This document shows positions 54,301 through 63,166 of a DNA stretch of 64,000 nt, in pieces. This DNA comes from Lineus longissimus. Its lineage: Eukaryota > Nemertea > Pilidiophora > Heteronemertea > Lineidae. Position numbers and translations under genes: made by a program. The notes under the pieces are model-generated. The model did no database searches and was not told the origin of the DNA. It was given only the letters and a program-made list of their open reading frames with translations. Numbering within the stretch: the stretch's first letter is position 1; every line of letters begins with the position of its first letter. The stretch is taken from assembly GCF_910592395.1 (NCBI RefSeq), contig NC_088325.1, positions 2,883,501 through 2,947,500 on the forward strand, given 5' to 3'.

Positions 54301-55932
54301 ATGGCTGAAGGAGGTGAAAATTATGAAATGGATGATTACGATCCACAATCATCATCATCATCATCATTATCACCTGATGAAATTCTTGAACAAATTCAAG
54401 AAATGAGAAAGAATGATTTAATTAATCAATATATTCACGCAAGATACAACACAGGTGAAATCAATAGAACTTTTCAAGATGACGGCACAACATACAACAC
54501 AGGAGGTGAATATATCCAAATGGATGAGATAGATCCTAATACAGGTGAAACCAATAGAACTTTTCAAGATGACGGCACAACATACAACACAGGAGGTGGA
54601 AATCTTACTACTGAAACTTCATTCAGTACACCAGAAAGAGTAAGAGGTATTGTCCCTGAATTGATGGAAAAGGAGTTAAGTTACGATACAATAGAGGATA
54701 AACTTGATACAGCATTGGGAGGATCAAACTGGAATTATGACAAGAAAAAATTGAGTAATCTTTCACCACACATTAGTTACAATGGAAACAAACTTTATTA
54801 CTTTCCGACAAATTCTGAACTTGATTTGATAAAAGATCAACTAGGAAACAAAAATTTATTTGAATATCCTGATAAAAATGGAGAAAAGATAAAGTTAATT
54901 CCTTTAACTAAGGATAATGGAAGCTTCTATGCTGAAGGCACATTAAAGACTAAGTTTGGTACTAGATTTGTTGACATGATTAGAGGTATGATTGCACCTG
55001 ACCCACCAGTAAGTCAACCTACATTAGTAACCCCTGAAACACAGGCAGTAATTAATGAGGTAAACAGTTCAAACCAACCAATAGATAAATTAATTGATTC
55101 TAATGATGATGAACTTAAAACACTGGGTTTTACTGAAAATGCCTTGAGAGAACTTAGAGGGTTAAAACAGGCTGGTGATAAACTAGCTGCAGTAAAGAGG
55201 GATAAGGACATGCAAATAGAGGAATTAGAAAAAAAAATTCATGATTTAACAAGAGACTATGTAAAGTCTGTAGAAGAAGATACTGAAGATAAAGGAGAGT
55301 TGAAAAAGCAAATAGATGAACTAAATGACAAATTGCATGAGGAACAGTCAAAGGTATGGAGGTTAGACAATGACAGGGAGTCACAAACTAGAAGAATTAA
55401 ACGTTTAATTGTTGATGTTCTAAAGAAACCAGATTCAACTATTCCTCTGAAGGACAGAATAAAGTTACATGTACTTTTTAAGACATATGGTGTAACTATT
55501 AGCGCCATAATAACAGCTGTTGTAATGACATTTACAACTCTAGGTCTTAGTATCAGTAGTGCTTTAAGTGGTGCCACTAAATCTGTAAAACCAACTCCAG
55601 GACCAGGACCATCTCCAGGACCAGACCCAACTCCAGGACCTACACCAGAACCAGGACCAAAACCATCAATACCAGATAAAGTAAAAGAAGGTCTCAAGAA
55701 GTTTGCTGAATGGCTAAAAGAACTAGCCAAGAAATCAGCCGCGGCTTTACCGGGAATCATCGGTTCTATCGTATCATTTCTCCTGAAAACAATTGGTGCA
55801 GTTGTTGGCTTTCTAGCTGAACATCTGATCATAGCAGTTATTGCTATTGTGAGCTCCATAATTTATGGTTTAATTGGGGGTGTTAAAGCCTTAAAATCAC
55901 GTAAAACAGTAAAATCACGTAAAAGGTCTTAG
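54301..55932 (+). CDS. Polinton-associated membrane protein with coiled coil and amphipathic helices
   Basis: 543 codons. Order: acidic N-terminus with a Ser run (residues 17-22), two copies of a 30-residue repeat containing N-R-T-F-Q-D-D-G-T-T-Y-N-T-G-G (54451-54598), a globular part to about 230, a charged coiled coil at about 280-365, a hydrophobic segment near 397-425, a Pro-Gly linker of P-T-P-G-P-G type (432-460), then amphipathic K-K-F-A-E-W-L-K-E-L-A-K-K and strongly hydrophobic helices (about 485-530) and a basic tail. The end resembles membrane-active virion proteins; that is inference. The gene is intact and contains no twin-hairpin element, unlike its neighbours. Confidence 0.75.
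   Translation: MAEGGENYEMDDYDPQSSSSSSLSPDEILEQIQEMRKNDLINQYIHARYNTGEINRTFQDDGTTYNTGGEYIQMDEIDPNTGETNRTFQDDGTTYNTGGGNLTTETSFSTPERVRGIVPELMEKELSYDTIEDKLDTALGGSNWNYDKKKLSNLSPHISYNGNKLYYFPTNSELDLIKDQLGNKNLFEYPDKNGEKIKLIPLTKDNGSFYAEGTLKTKFGTRFVDMIRGMIAPDPPVSQPTLVTPETQAVINEVNSSNQPIDKLIDSNDDELKTLGFTENALRELRGLKQAGDKLAAVKRDKDMQIEELEKKIHDLTRDYVKSVEEDTEDKGELKKQIDELNDKLHEEQSKVWRLDNDRESQTRRIKRLIVDVLKKPDSTIPLKDRIKLHVLFKTYGVTISAIITAVVMTFTTLGLSISSALSGATKSVKPTPGPGPSPGPDPTPGPTPEPGPKPSIPDKVKEGLKKFAEWLKELAKKSAAALPGIIGSIVSFLLKTIGAVVGFLAEHLIIAVIAIVSSIIYGLIGGVKALKSRKTVKSRKRS
54451..54598 (+). repeat. Tandem 90-bp coding repeat
   Basis: 58 near-identical bases at 54451-54508 and 54541-54598, period 90 bp, so 30 codons are duplicated in frame. 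Only one base differs in the shared part, suggesting a recent duplication or conversion. Confidence 0.85.
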
Positions 55933-55979
55933 GTGACCTTCTATCAAAACAATGTTTAAAAAATAATTATTATGTAAAT

Positions 55980-57122
55980 ATGAATAAATACATCTCATTA
56001 AAAGGCTATTATTCTAGTGAGTCGGACTTCGTCCTGAGAGCAGAGCTCGAGTGGAACAATGAGAATCTTAAAGGATACATTCGTCCTAGGGTCATGGAAA
56101 GAAATTTTAGTGAAGAAAATGTCAGCAAGAATTATGACAGTGGGAAATTTGATAAGCCTACTGAGACAATCAAAGTAGTCCTGCCAAGAATGAAAGAATA
56201 TGACGTCAGTACCAACACTAATGCTCAATTCTGCCGTAATTGTAAAAGGTGGACACTTTTTGAGTATCAAAAAAACTTGAATTCAGCAAGGTACGCAGCT
56301 AAAACTGTGAAGTATCAATTCTGCACCAATTGCAATTCGACTACTTACGACGATGATTTTAAAACTCTTGAGATCAATATTGACAACAAGACACGTTACT
56401 TTGACAGTATTCTAAGGAAACTTGGATGGAGTCGGCTGTCCGAATCGGCAGTTAAGTATTTAAAGGACTTTGTGGAAGGGTATTTACAGTGCTACTTTTC
56501 AAGTCACAGAAAATGTCTTAGTAAGCAGAGATATGAAAGTACTCTTCAGTCAGCCCTAAAAATGGGTATTAACACTCTCCCCTCTAAGTTTTGTAACCAA
56601 GGGTTACATGGTGAAGCCATGCTTTTTAAATTTCACTGTGGGGAATATGATTGGTTTCTTGCCATTGAATTTATTAACAGGGCAATTGGTAAACCGCAAT
56701 TAACCGATGAGAATATCACTGACCTTAGACTAGTGTACTATGCTTTCCTTAGATTTCTGCATTACTGTGGTGTCAAGGTCACCATTAACTACAAGGTATT
56801 TTTACACCAAGCCTTTAAAACGCTGAAAATTGATTATGTAATATTTACACCTTTTTTAACCAACAAGGAGCGAGTAAATGATTTGGAGAGATTATGGTAT
56901 GATTTCACTCAAAGTATTTTCTTCCAGAATTACAAGGTTGAGAAGGAATATGACCAGGATATTGACAAGCAGTTTGACGTTTTACTGAGTGCCAGTGCAG
57001 GTCGAGACATTAACTGCATCAGTAATATTAAGTTTACACCAGCCGGACTTCGTCCTGAGAGCACAGCTCGAGCCGGACTTCGTCCTGAGAGCATAGCTCG
57101 AGCTAGTGTTAAGATGCAATAA
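55980..57122 (+). CDS. Zinc-ribbon protein of the Polinton
   Basis: 380 codons. A four-cysteine zinc ribbon is visible: F-C-R-N-C at about residue 84 and F-C-T-N-C about 32 residues later. A helical region of about 230 residues follows. A zinc ribbon followed by helical repeats recalls TFIIB-like or viral late transcription factors, but I see no diagnostic motif and keep this as a guess. Twin-hairpin elements contribute residues 15-24 (S-D-F-V-L-R-A-E-L-E) and a tandem pair at the C-terminus (G-L-R-P-E-S-T-A-R-A twice), read in a different frame. The copies at the ends rather than in the core fit tolerated insertions. Confidence 0.7.
   Translation: MNKYISLKGYYSSESDFVLRAELEWNNENLKGYIRPRVMERNFSEENVSKNYDSGKFDKPTETIKVVLPRMKEYDVSTNTNAQFCRNCKRWTLFEYQKNLNSARYAAKTVKYQFCTNCNSTTYDDDFKTLEINIDNKTRYFDSILRKLGWSRLSESAVKYLKDFVEGYLQCYFSSHRKCLSKQRYESTLQSALKMGINTLPSKFCNQGLHGEAMLFKFHCGEYDWFLAIEFINRAIGKPQLTDENITDLRLVYYAFLRFLHYCGVKVTINYKVFLHQAFKTLKIDYVIFTPFLTNKERVNDLERLWYDFTQSIFFQNYKVEKEYDQDIDKQFDVLLSASAGRDINCISNIKFTPAGLRPESTARAGLRPESIARASVKMQ
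56021..56051 (+). repeat. Twin-hairpin element TH2
   Basis: GGAC-TTC-GTCC, TGA, GAGC-AGA-GCTC. In the zinc-ribbon gene near its N-terminus, same frame as TH1. Confidence 0.9.
57042..57102 (+). repeat. Twin-hairpin elements TH3 and TH4, tandem
   Basis: Two units with an exact 30-bp period. Second loops are ACA and ATA. Read in a different frame from TH2 of the same gene (G-L-R-P-E-S). Confidence 0.92.
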
Positions 57123-57173
57123 AGTTGTGAAAACAGCATTTTGCACTTAACAGTCATTTTTCCATAATTTTAA

Positions 57174-58025
57174 ATGAATAATCAGCAAATGAATAGTCAG
57201 ACATCTGCAGTGATTGAACAACAGATGAAACAGATTGGTGTTATGAGTCCTGAGAGCTTAGCTCGAGTTGGGGCTTCTAACCAACAGAACACTGGTAGTT
57301 ACCAACAAAACAGAACTAACTTTCAACAGAACTGCTCTACAAATCAACAAGTTTCAAACAAGCAGTTGAATAGTTCAAATTTTGTTAATCCTAGTCAAGG
57401 AATAGTTAATCCCAGTCAAGGAATAGTCAATTCTAGTTGCCAACTAGGCTCAACTCGAGCTACGCTCTCAGGACAAAGTCCGACTAGCAATCAACAAAAT
57501 TTGAACTATTTGACTGATAGTGGCCTTAAAGCCAAACAAGACTTAGAGATTCTAGTTGCAACTGGTAAAAGCAAGGATTTCCTTAATAAAAAAATAACTT
57601 TTAATGACTTAGATAATATGACTGAAAAAGAAATCTTAAAACACCATAGAATGTATGAAACAAAGATGGCTGCCAGACTTAATGATTCTTTGGGTAAGAC
57701 AGTAATTAAAGCTTACACTAAATTATCAAGGTGGTTATTACCAATAGATGATGAAGATAATCTTTATCATGATCTTAGAAATGATTATTTGATAACTAAC
57801 GAGTTGGATAAATGGCTTGGATGGTTGAGTTTGAGAATGGGACCATTAACTGCACTTGCCTCAACAACACTTATTACTTTAGGTCATTGTCATGAGGAAT
57901 CATCTATGACTGCATCGAGTATGACTGCATCAAATATGAATACACCAAATATGACTGTCTCTGAATGTGACAAATCAATAGATGAAAGTCTAGATATCAC
58001 AGGTAGTGATGATAAAGAAGACTAA
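57174..58025 (+). CDS. Gln/Asn-rich Polinton protein with conserved C-terminal domain
   Basis: 283 codons. Residues 1-115 are low-complexity Gln/Asn/Ser with a duplicated V-N-P-S-Q-G-I and carry a partial plus-oriented and a complete minus-oriented twin-hairpin element. Residues about 120-245 look folded: L-E-I-L-V-A-T-G-K-S, then M-Y-E-T-K-M-A-A-R-L-N-D and W-L-G-W-L-S-L-R-M-G-P-L-T-A-L. The acidic tail has a degenerate M-T-A-S-S-M-T-A-S repeat. Position before the small membrane protein is typical for neighbouring virion genes; function unknown. Confidence 0.65.
   Translation: MNNQQMNSQTSAVIEQQMKQIGVMSPESLARVGASNQQNTGSYQQNRTNFQQNCSTNQQVSNKQLNSSNFVNPSQGIVNPSQGIVNSSCQLGSTRATLSGQSPTSNQQNLNYLTDSGLKAKQDLEILVATGKSKDFLNKKITFNDLDNMTEKEILKHHRMYETKMAARLNDSLGKTVIKAYTKLSRWLLPIDDEDNLYHDLRNDYLITNELDKWLGWLSLRMGPLTALASTTLITLGHCHEESSMTASSMTASNMNTPNMTVSECDKSIDESLDITGSDDKED
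57247..57267 (+). repeat. Partial twin-hairpin element TH5
   Basis: GTCC, TGA, GAGC-TTA-GCTC-GAG. The first arm of hairpin 1 is missing or diverged. Within the Gln-rich gene. Confidence 0.75.
57454..57484 (-). repeat. Twin-hairpin element TH6
   Basis: Opposite orientation: GAGC-TAC-GCTC, TCA, GGAC-AAA-GTCC. Read T-R-A-T-L-S-G-Q-S-P-T in the Gln-rich gene. Confidence 0.9.
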
Positions 58026-58027
58026 AT

Positions 58028-58054
58028 TAACCTGGTTATGAGAACATAGTTCGA
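58028..58054 (+). repeat. Diverged twin-hairpin element TH7
   Basis: TAAC-CTG-GTTA, TGA, GAAC-ATA-GTTC. Both stems differ from the consensus on both arms and still pair. It lies just after a stop codon, between genes. Confidence 0.7.
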
Positions 58055-58102
58055 ATTAAATTCGGCCAAGATAAATGGAACTTGAAACTGTAACTGATAC
58101 TA

Positions 58103-58133
58103 CTCGAGCTATGCTCTCAGGACAAAGTCCGAC
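58103..58133 (-). repeat. Twin-hairpin element TH8
   Basis: GAGC-TAT-GCTC, TCA, GGAC-AAA-GTCC. In frame near the start of the small membrane-protein gene. Confidence 0.9.
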
Positions 58134-58466
58134 TAAAGTTTCAGTGTCTAAGAAACCTCGATCAGAGAAACAATTAGCATGGTCTAGAGAACTGGGTAGA
58201 AGATCTAAGTAATTTAAGAGGATAAAAAAGGATAAGACGACATTTAAAGTACAGGACTCCTCACCAAACAACAGAGTTGTGGAAAAGGAGGAAGAAGAAT
58301 TAGAGGAAGAAGAACCACAATCTCAGAATACTGATGTATCACTGCGTGAATCTAGTAGTAATACTTATGTCTATGTACTAGGTTTAGGTGCAATTATTTC
58401 AGCATCATTTATCATGTTTAAGAAACTTCCTAAAAAAGTAAGTAAAGAGCAGCGATCAGGCTTGAA

Positions 58467-58526
58467 TCGAACTTTGTTCTCTGGACGTAGTCCTAATCGA
58501 GCTCTGCTCTCAGGACAAAGTCCGAA
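58467..58526 (-). repeat. Twin-hairpin elements TH9 and TH10, tandem
   Basis: Period exactly 30 bp. TH9: GAAC-TTT-GTTC, TCT, GGAC-GTA-GTCC. TH10: GAGC-TCT-GCTC, TCA, GGAC-AAA-GTCC. The two neighbours differ in a stem pair (A-T versus G-C) and in all loops. Confidence 0.9.
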
Positions 58527-58624
58527 TGAAGCAGTCATGAAGGGATCAATTAACCCTCTTGTTAAACCTGTAGTTAAAGAGAAGAAATGTACTATTCCTT
58601 TAATGGAATGATCTCATCAGGTGG

Positions 58625-58684
58625 TCAAGCTTTGCTCTCTGGACTTTGTCCTAGTCCGACTTCGTCTTGAGAGCTCTGCTCGAT
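58625..58684. repeat. Twin-hairpin elements TH11 (-) and TH12 (+), opposed
   Basis: TH11: AAGC-TTT-GCTC, TCT, GGAC-TTT-GTCC. TH12: CGAC-TTC-GTCT, TGA, GAGC-TCT-GCTC. They abut and lie at the 3' ends of two convergent genes; the minus-strand gene ends within TH11. One stem in each has a mismatch. Confidence 0.85.
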
Positions 58685-59605
58685 TCTTAACTCTAAAGAA
58701 ACCTCTGTTCCTCTGAAATTAACTAGCTTACCATTCTCATCAGTGATTTCGAATTTTATGTGATTAGTACACTTATTTATCGTTTTCTTACAATTCGGTT
58801 CGTATCGCTGCATTTTTATTTGGTCACCATCTTCTACAGGTATGATGCAGAAAATGTTAGATGGTTTATTGTTGTAGAGGGTCTTAGCTTTGTCAACCAA
58901 ATTAGCTTGCAGGAATAGATATTTCCTGTAAAAGTTGAGTGGTCTTGTGGAGTAGTATTTTCCTTTCTTGGTGAATTTAGTTTGCTTAAAGCCAAACCAC
59001 TCATTCACCACTGTGAGCTGTTTTTCTATCACCTCTCTTATGGTTTTGCTTATTTGAAAACCTTCTGTGTTTCTCTCAATCTTGATTTTTTCATTTTTAT
59101 CTAACTTGTATACTTTCAGAGGGTACTCTTTATCCTCTGTAAGTTCAAGGGTTATGTAATTATTGTTATCACAGTAAATTTTCACATGGCTTATTCCAAT
59201 TTCTTTTATGTATTTTTGCCATACCTCACAAAACTCACTTAAACTAAAATGTCGAGAGTATGGAAATGTGTATTGAGTAATGGTGTCTTTAGTTGTGGTA
59301 GAATCATTTTCCAAATGCCGTTCGCAAATTTTCATGACTTCCTTTTCAAGTGTATCTGTTTCAAGTCCAGGAGCAAATAATGTCCTACACCATAATTGTT
59401 TATCTAAGGGCTCATGTTTTGTAATTCTGGTTATTTCGACTAGAAATGAGAAAATCCTTACTCCCTCTGGTAGAAAATCACCTGTCCACCATGAATTGTA
59501 AAAGGTTATCGATTTCAAAGTAATGGATTTTATGTCTAATTGGTCTGTTAAGTAGTACTCAAATTTGGCTTCATTACATTCTTGTTCATTGATTATGAAG
59601 TCCAT
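58625..59605 (-). CDS. Beta-rich Polinton protein, possible minor capsid component
   Basis: 326 codons, convergent with the preceding gene and divergent from PolB (56 bp apart at the start). Alternating hydrophobic and polar stretches suggest a beta-rich protein. Near the end, I-K-F-E-I-T-D-E-N-G-K-L-V-N-F and V-S-L-E-L-R-I are reminiscent of a C-terminal pattern in putative capsid-type proteins of Polintons; this is recalled, not searched. The last 20 or so residues (Q-S-S-Q-D-E-V-G-L-G-Q-S-P-E-S-K-A) and the stop codon itself come from a head-to-head pair of twin-hairpin elements at 58625-58684, so the native C-terminus has been replaced or extended. Confidence 0.65.
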   Translation of the reverse strand: MDFIINEQECNEAKFEYYLTDQLDIKSITLKSITFYNSWWTGDFLPEGVRIFSFLVEITRITKHEPLDKQLWCRTLFAPGLETDTLEKEVMKICERHLENDSTTTKDTITQYTFPYSRHFSLSEFCEVWQKYIKEIGISHVKIYCDNNNYITLELTEDKEYPLKVYKLDKNEKIKIERNTEGFQISKTIREVIEKQLTVVNEWFGFKQTKFTKKGKYYSTRPLNFYRKYLFLQANLVDKAKTLYNNKPSNIFCIIPVEDGDQIKMQRYEPNCKKTINKCTNHIKFEITDENGKLVNFRGTEVSLELRIEQSSQDEVGLGQSPESKA

Positions 59606-59661
59606 TTCTATTTAATTCAAGAGATTTATTGAATTTAATAAATTTTAATCTAATAAATAGA
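59606..59661. promoter_or_regulatory. Divergent intergenic region before PolB
   Basis: 56 bp of AT-rich sequence separate the minus-strand gene start and the first PolB ATG (59662). Both promoters must be here or overlap the genes. TTAATAAATTTTAATCTAAT is TATA-like in either direction. Confidence 0.4.
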
Positions 59662-60368
59662 ATGACTGATAAGAATCAGAAAATACTTTGCACTACATGT
59701 GACAAGTACATATCCTACAATAATATGGCTATTCACAGGAGAACCAAAGGTCACTTAAGTAAATTAAATCCGGATTATGTCCCTATTGCTCAACCCCGAG
59801 CCCAATCACTGATCCCTAAAACTATGGATAAGAAACTTGCATTTGAGGAAAATGAGCTAGATGGCATAAAGAAAGTGAGTGGAATAGAAATAGTAAAACA
59901 ATTTGGCAAGCCTGTAGTCACCATTAGTTTGAAGATTGACAGAGAAGCTAAACAAGTATATGAATACAGAGATAAATTAGAGGAGGTATTATTTCAACTC
60001 AATGATTACCATCACAAAATTAGCATATCAGTATTTGCTCAGTTTGATCGTCAGGGTGAAAGTGTAACACACCCCATACAGTCTCCAATGGAAAGCATAA
60101 TTTCAAGGAACCAGGCAATTTATGCCATAACCAACCAGTTAAACTACATTAAGACACAGATTGAGGAAAGGTACTTTCAAGGTTCTGGACTTACTTTAAA
60201 TAAAATAGAGTCTTGTAACATGACCATCTGTTCTTACAAGAGGTGTAAAGGTGGTCATTACACTAAATTACCATTTAAAACAAAAGCAGTAATAAATGTG
60301 GAATCAAATGACAATAAATGTTTTCTCTGGTCTTTATTGGCCGCTAAATATCTGAAAGAAAATCCAGA

Positions 60369-60399
60369 GACGGACTTTGTCCTGAGAGCAGAGCTCGAG
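60369..60399 (+). repeat. Twin-hairpin element TH13 in PolB
   Basis: GGAC-TTT-GTCC, TGA, GAGC-AGA-GCTC. Read T-D-F-V-L-R-A-E-L-E in the N-terminal part of PolB. Confidence 0.9.
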
Positions 60400-60432
60400 A
60401 GTACATTCAATATCACTACCGATATGCTACAA

Positions 60433-60461
60433 ATGACTTCGTCACGAGAACAGAGTTCGAA
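60433..60461 (+). repeat. Diverged twin-hairpin element TH14 in PolB
   Basis: TGAC-TTC-GTCA, CGA, GAAC-AGA-GTTC. Both stems carry paired changes relative to the consensus. Read in another frame than TH13 (T-S-S-R-E-Q-S-S-K). Confidence 0.75.
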
Positions 60462-62142
60462 AACTACTGATATCAAAATCAAATCATTTCCTGTATGTAT
60501 TCAAAAGGATATCCCTAAGATAGAGAGTGATAATAATCTCAAGATTAATGTGTTCAAGTTAGAGAACGAATCGGCTAAGAGCACCTGTGAGGCAAAACTA
60601 GAACCTCTCTACCTGTCCAAGAATTATGATGATGATGATGTCATTGATCTGTTGTATTTCAAGGACCATTTCATGTACATAAGAGACATCAATCTTTTCT
60701 TCAGGACACTAGCTCATAGAGTGTATCTTTGCAGGAGATGCATGAATTACTTTTACAGGAAGTCAACACTAGATAAACATAAAAAGAAATGTGGAGAACA
60801 CGATTACTGTAAGATTACTTTGCCTCCACCTAACAGTAAATGGTCACAAATTAAATTTGAAAAACACTCATTCAAAAATAGAGTTCCGTTTGTGATCTAT
60901 GCTGATTTCGAAGCGATAAGCGAACCTTGTTCTTCTGCCCAAGGCAACATACCAGTAGTATCAGTAGAGCCACCTATGATGAAAGAACCGAGTTCAAAGA
61001 AACTTTTTAAACAAAATGCATCAGCTGTTGGTGTTTATGTTCACTCAGACTACACACACCTTTACAGTAGCCAGTATGTGTCTCACAGGGGTGCTGATGT
61101 TGTAGATGTGTTCTGTAATTGGTTAATCAGGATGGAAGAACAATTCTCTAATTTATTGAACTGTAACTTTCCTCTAACAATGACAGATGAAGACTGGCAT
61201 AAATATCAATTAGAAACATATTGTTACTATTGTAATCAACCTTTGGGATATGACAAGGTCAAGGATCATGATCACTACTGTGGTAGATATCGAGTTGCTG
61301 CTCACAACTCGTGTAATTTGAATGAAAAGAAAGCTATGTTTGTTCCAGTGTTTTTTCACAATCTCAGTAATTACGATTCTCACTTATTTATTAAAGAATT
61401 AATGAATAAGCTACCGAAGTAAAAGAAACTGAAAATACTTGCCAAAACATCAGAGGAATACATTTCATTTCAGTTCGGTTGTTTCAGGTTTTTGGACTCG
61501 TACAGATTCCTGCAGTCCAGTTTAGACAACATAACCAAATCAATGTTGGATGATGATTTTAAAATTACCAGACAGCTGTTCCCAAATACCACTGACTTTA
61601 AGCTATTGAGGAAGAAGGGTTCAGTACCTTACTCTTTTTACACATCACATGAAAGCTACAATGTTACTTACCTAGAAAAGTCTATGTTTTTTGACGAATT
61701 GAAAAATGAAATGGCACCTGATTCTGCCTATGATGAAGCTAAGGTAATATGGGATCATTTCAAGATCAGGAATCACGGTGAGTTCATTGACCTCTACCTC
61801 AAAACTGATGTGATCCTTTTAGCTGATTTATTTGAGAAATTCAGGGATGTCAATTTGAACTACTTTCAGATAGATCCCTGTCACTGTTACTCGGCACCAG
61901 GCCTAACCTGGCAAGCTGGTTTGAAGTACACAGGAATAAACCTAGAACTACTGACTGATACCAACATCTTACTTACTTTTGAGAAAGCAATACGAGGTGG
62001 AATTTCGGGTGTTATGGGAACAAGACATGTCAAGGCAGATGAACACCACAAACTACTCTACATAGACGCAAATAATCTCTACGGCTGGTCCATGATGGAA
62101 CCGCAAACCTATGGTAGTTTTGAAATGATAGATATTGATCCA

Positions 62143-62203
62143 CTCGAGCTATGCTCTCAGGACAAAGTCCGACTAGGACAAAGTCCAGAGAGCAAAGTCC
62201 GAC
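62143..62203 (-). repeat. Twin-hairpin element TH15 and a hybrid unit in PolB
   Basis: TH15: GAGC-TAT-GCTC, TCA, GGAC-AAA-GTCC. Directly after it, GGAC-AAA-GTCC, AGA, GAGC-AAA-GTCC looks like a recombinant whose second stem does not pair. Together they insert 20 codons between PolB motifs A and B. Confidence 0.85.
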
Positions 62204-63139
62204 TTAACATGAATGTTATCAGTAAAGAGCAGATTATGGCAATTCCAAGTGATAGTGAAGTAGGCTACTTCTTAGAGGTTGATTTGGAGTATCCAGGAAA
62301 TATTAAATTTAAGTCAAGGAACTTTCCATTCTGTCCCGAATCTCTCTTTATTGAAGATGATGAATTAAGTCCTTACCAGAGAGAGTTACTGGGCGATGAT
62401 AAAAGATCAAATGTAGAGAAACTAATACTAACACAAAAGGATAAAACTAATTACATAGTGCATTACAGAATGCTACAATTTTACCTAAAGCACGGAATGG
62501 TACTTAAGAGGGTTCATTCAGTGATAAGCTTTAAACAATCAAAGTGGTTAGCACCATACATTGATTTTAACACTAAAAGACGTATGGACTCTAAGACTGA
62601 TTTTGAGAAAGACTATTTTAAACTGATGAACAATGCGTTCTATGGAAAAACTTGTGAGAATGTAAGGTACAGGGTTGAAATTGAATTTGTATCGGACGGG
62701 GAGAGAGCCAGGAATGTAATGGCCAATCCCAGGTTTTCATCGATATGCGTATTTGACGAACATAATGCTGCTATTAGCATGAGGAAAACATCAATGAAAT
62801 TCAACAAACCAATCTACATAGGAGCTTCAGTACTTGAATTGTCTAAATTATTAATGTATGAATTCTATTATGAAGTTCTTCAACCGTACTTTGGTGAGAA
62901 AAATATTGAACTGCTGTATCTAGATACAGATTCCTTTGTACTTAACATTAATACTGATGACTTAACTAAAGACTTAAAGGAGTTGAAACACTATTTTGAC
63001 TTCAGTAATTATCCAAAAGATCATCCACTCTATGATACCAGTAAGAAGAAGGTACCAGGCTACTTTAAGGATGAGCTAGGAGGAGTAGAGATGACTGAAT
63101 TCATTGCCCTGAGAAGTAAGATGTACGCTTACAGGACCA

Positions 63140-63166
63140 AGACTATGTCTGGAGAGCAAGGCTCGA
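63140..63166 (+). repeat. Diverged twin-hairpin element TH16 in PolB
   Basis: AGAC-TAT-GTCT, GGA, GAGC-AAG-GCTC. The first stem has a compensated pair. Read K-T-M-S-G-E-Q-G-S-T. Confidence 0.7.

Larger units (their letters stand above)
58075..58611 (+). pseudogene. Small Polinton membrane protein gene interrupted by one in-frame TAA
   Basis: ATG at 58075 opens a 45-codon basic frame (K-K-P-R-S-E-K-Q-L-A-W) that ends at TAA 58210-58212. The same frame then continues without further stops to 58611: a basic stretch, an acidic E-K-E-E-E-E-L-E-E-E-E run, a single transmembrane segment (Y-V-Y-V-L-G-L-G-A-I-I-S-A-S-F-I-M-F) and a tail with two tandem twin-hairpin elements read as L-F-S-G-R-S-P-N and L-L-S-G-Q-S-P-N. 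The downstream part has only a GTG at 58279 as a possible start. A single nonsense mutation is the simplest reading; readthrough is possible but unsupported. Confidence 0.65.

Noticed and set aside
55257-55859. A 200-codon minus-strand open frame
   Set aside because: It is the shadow of the Polinton membrane-protein gene, caused by its Pro-Gly repeats and AT-rich codons.
60984-60994. GAAC-CGA-GTTC in PolB as another twin-hairpin copy
   Set aside because: Only the second hairpin is present and the flanks do not resemble the element; an 8-bp stem match alone can arise by chance.
58210-61422. Alternative genetic code in which TAA is sense
   Set aside because: Other genes of the element and of the flanking array end in ordinary TAA, TAG and TGA stops, so two nonsense mutations are simpler.
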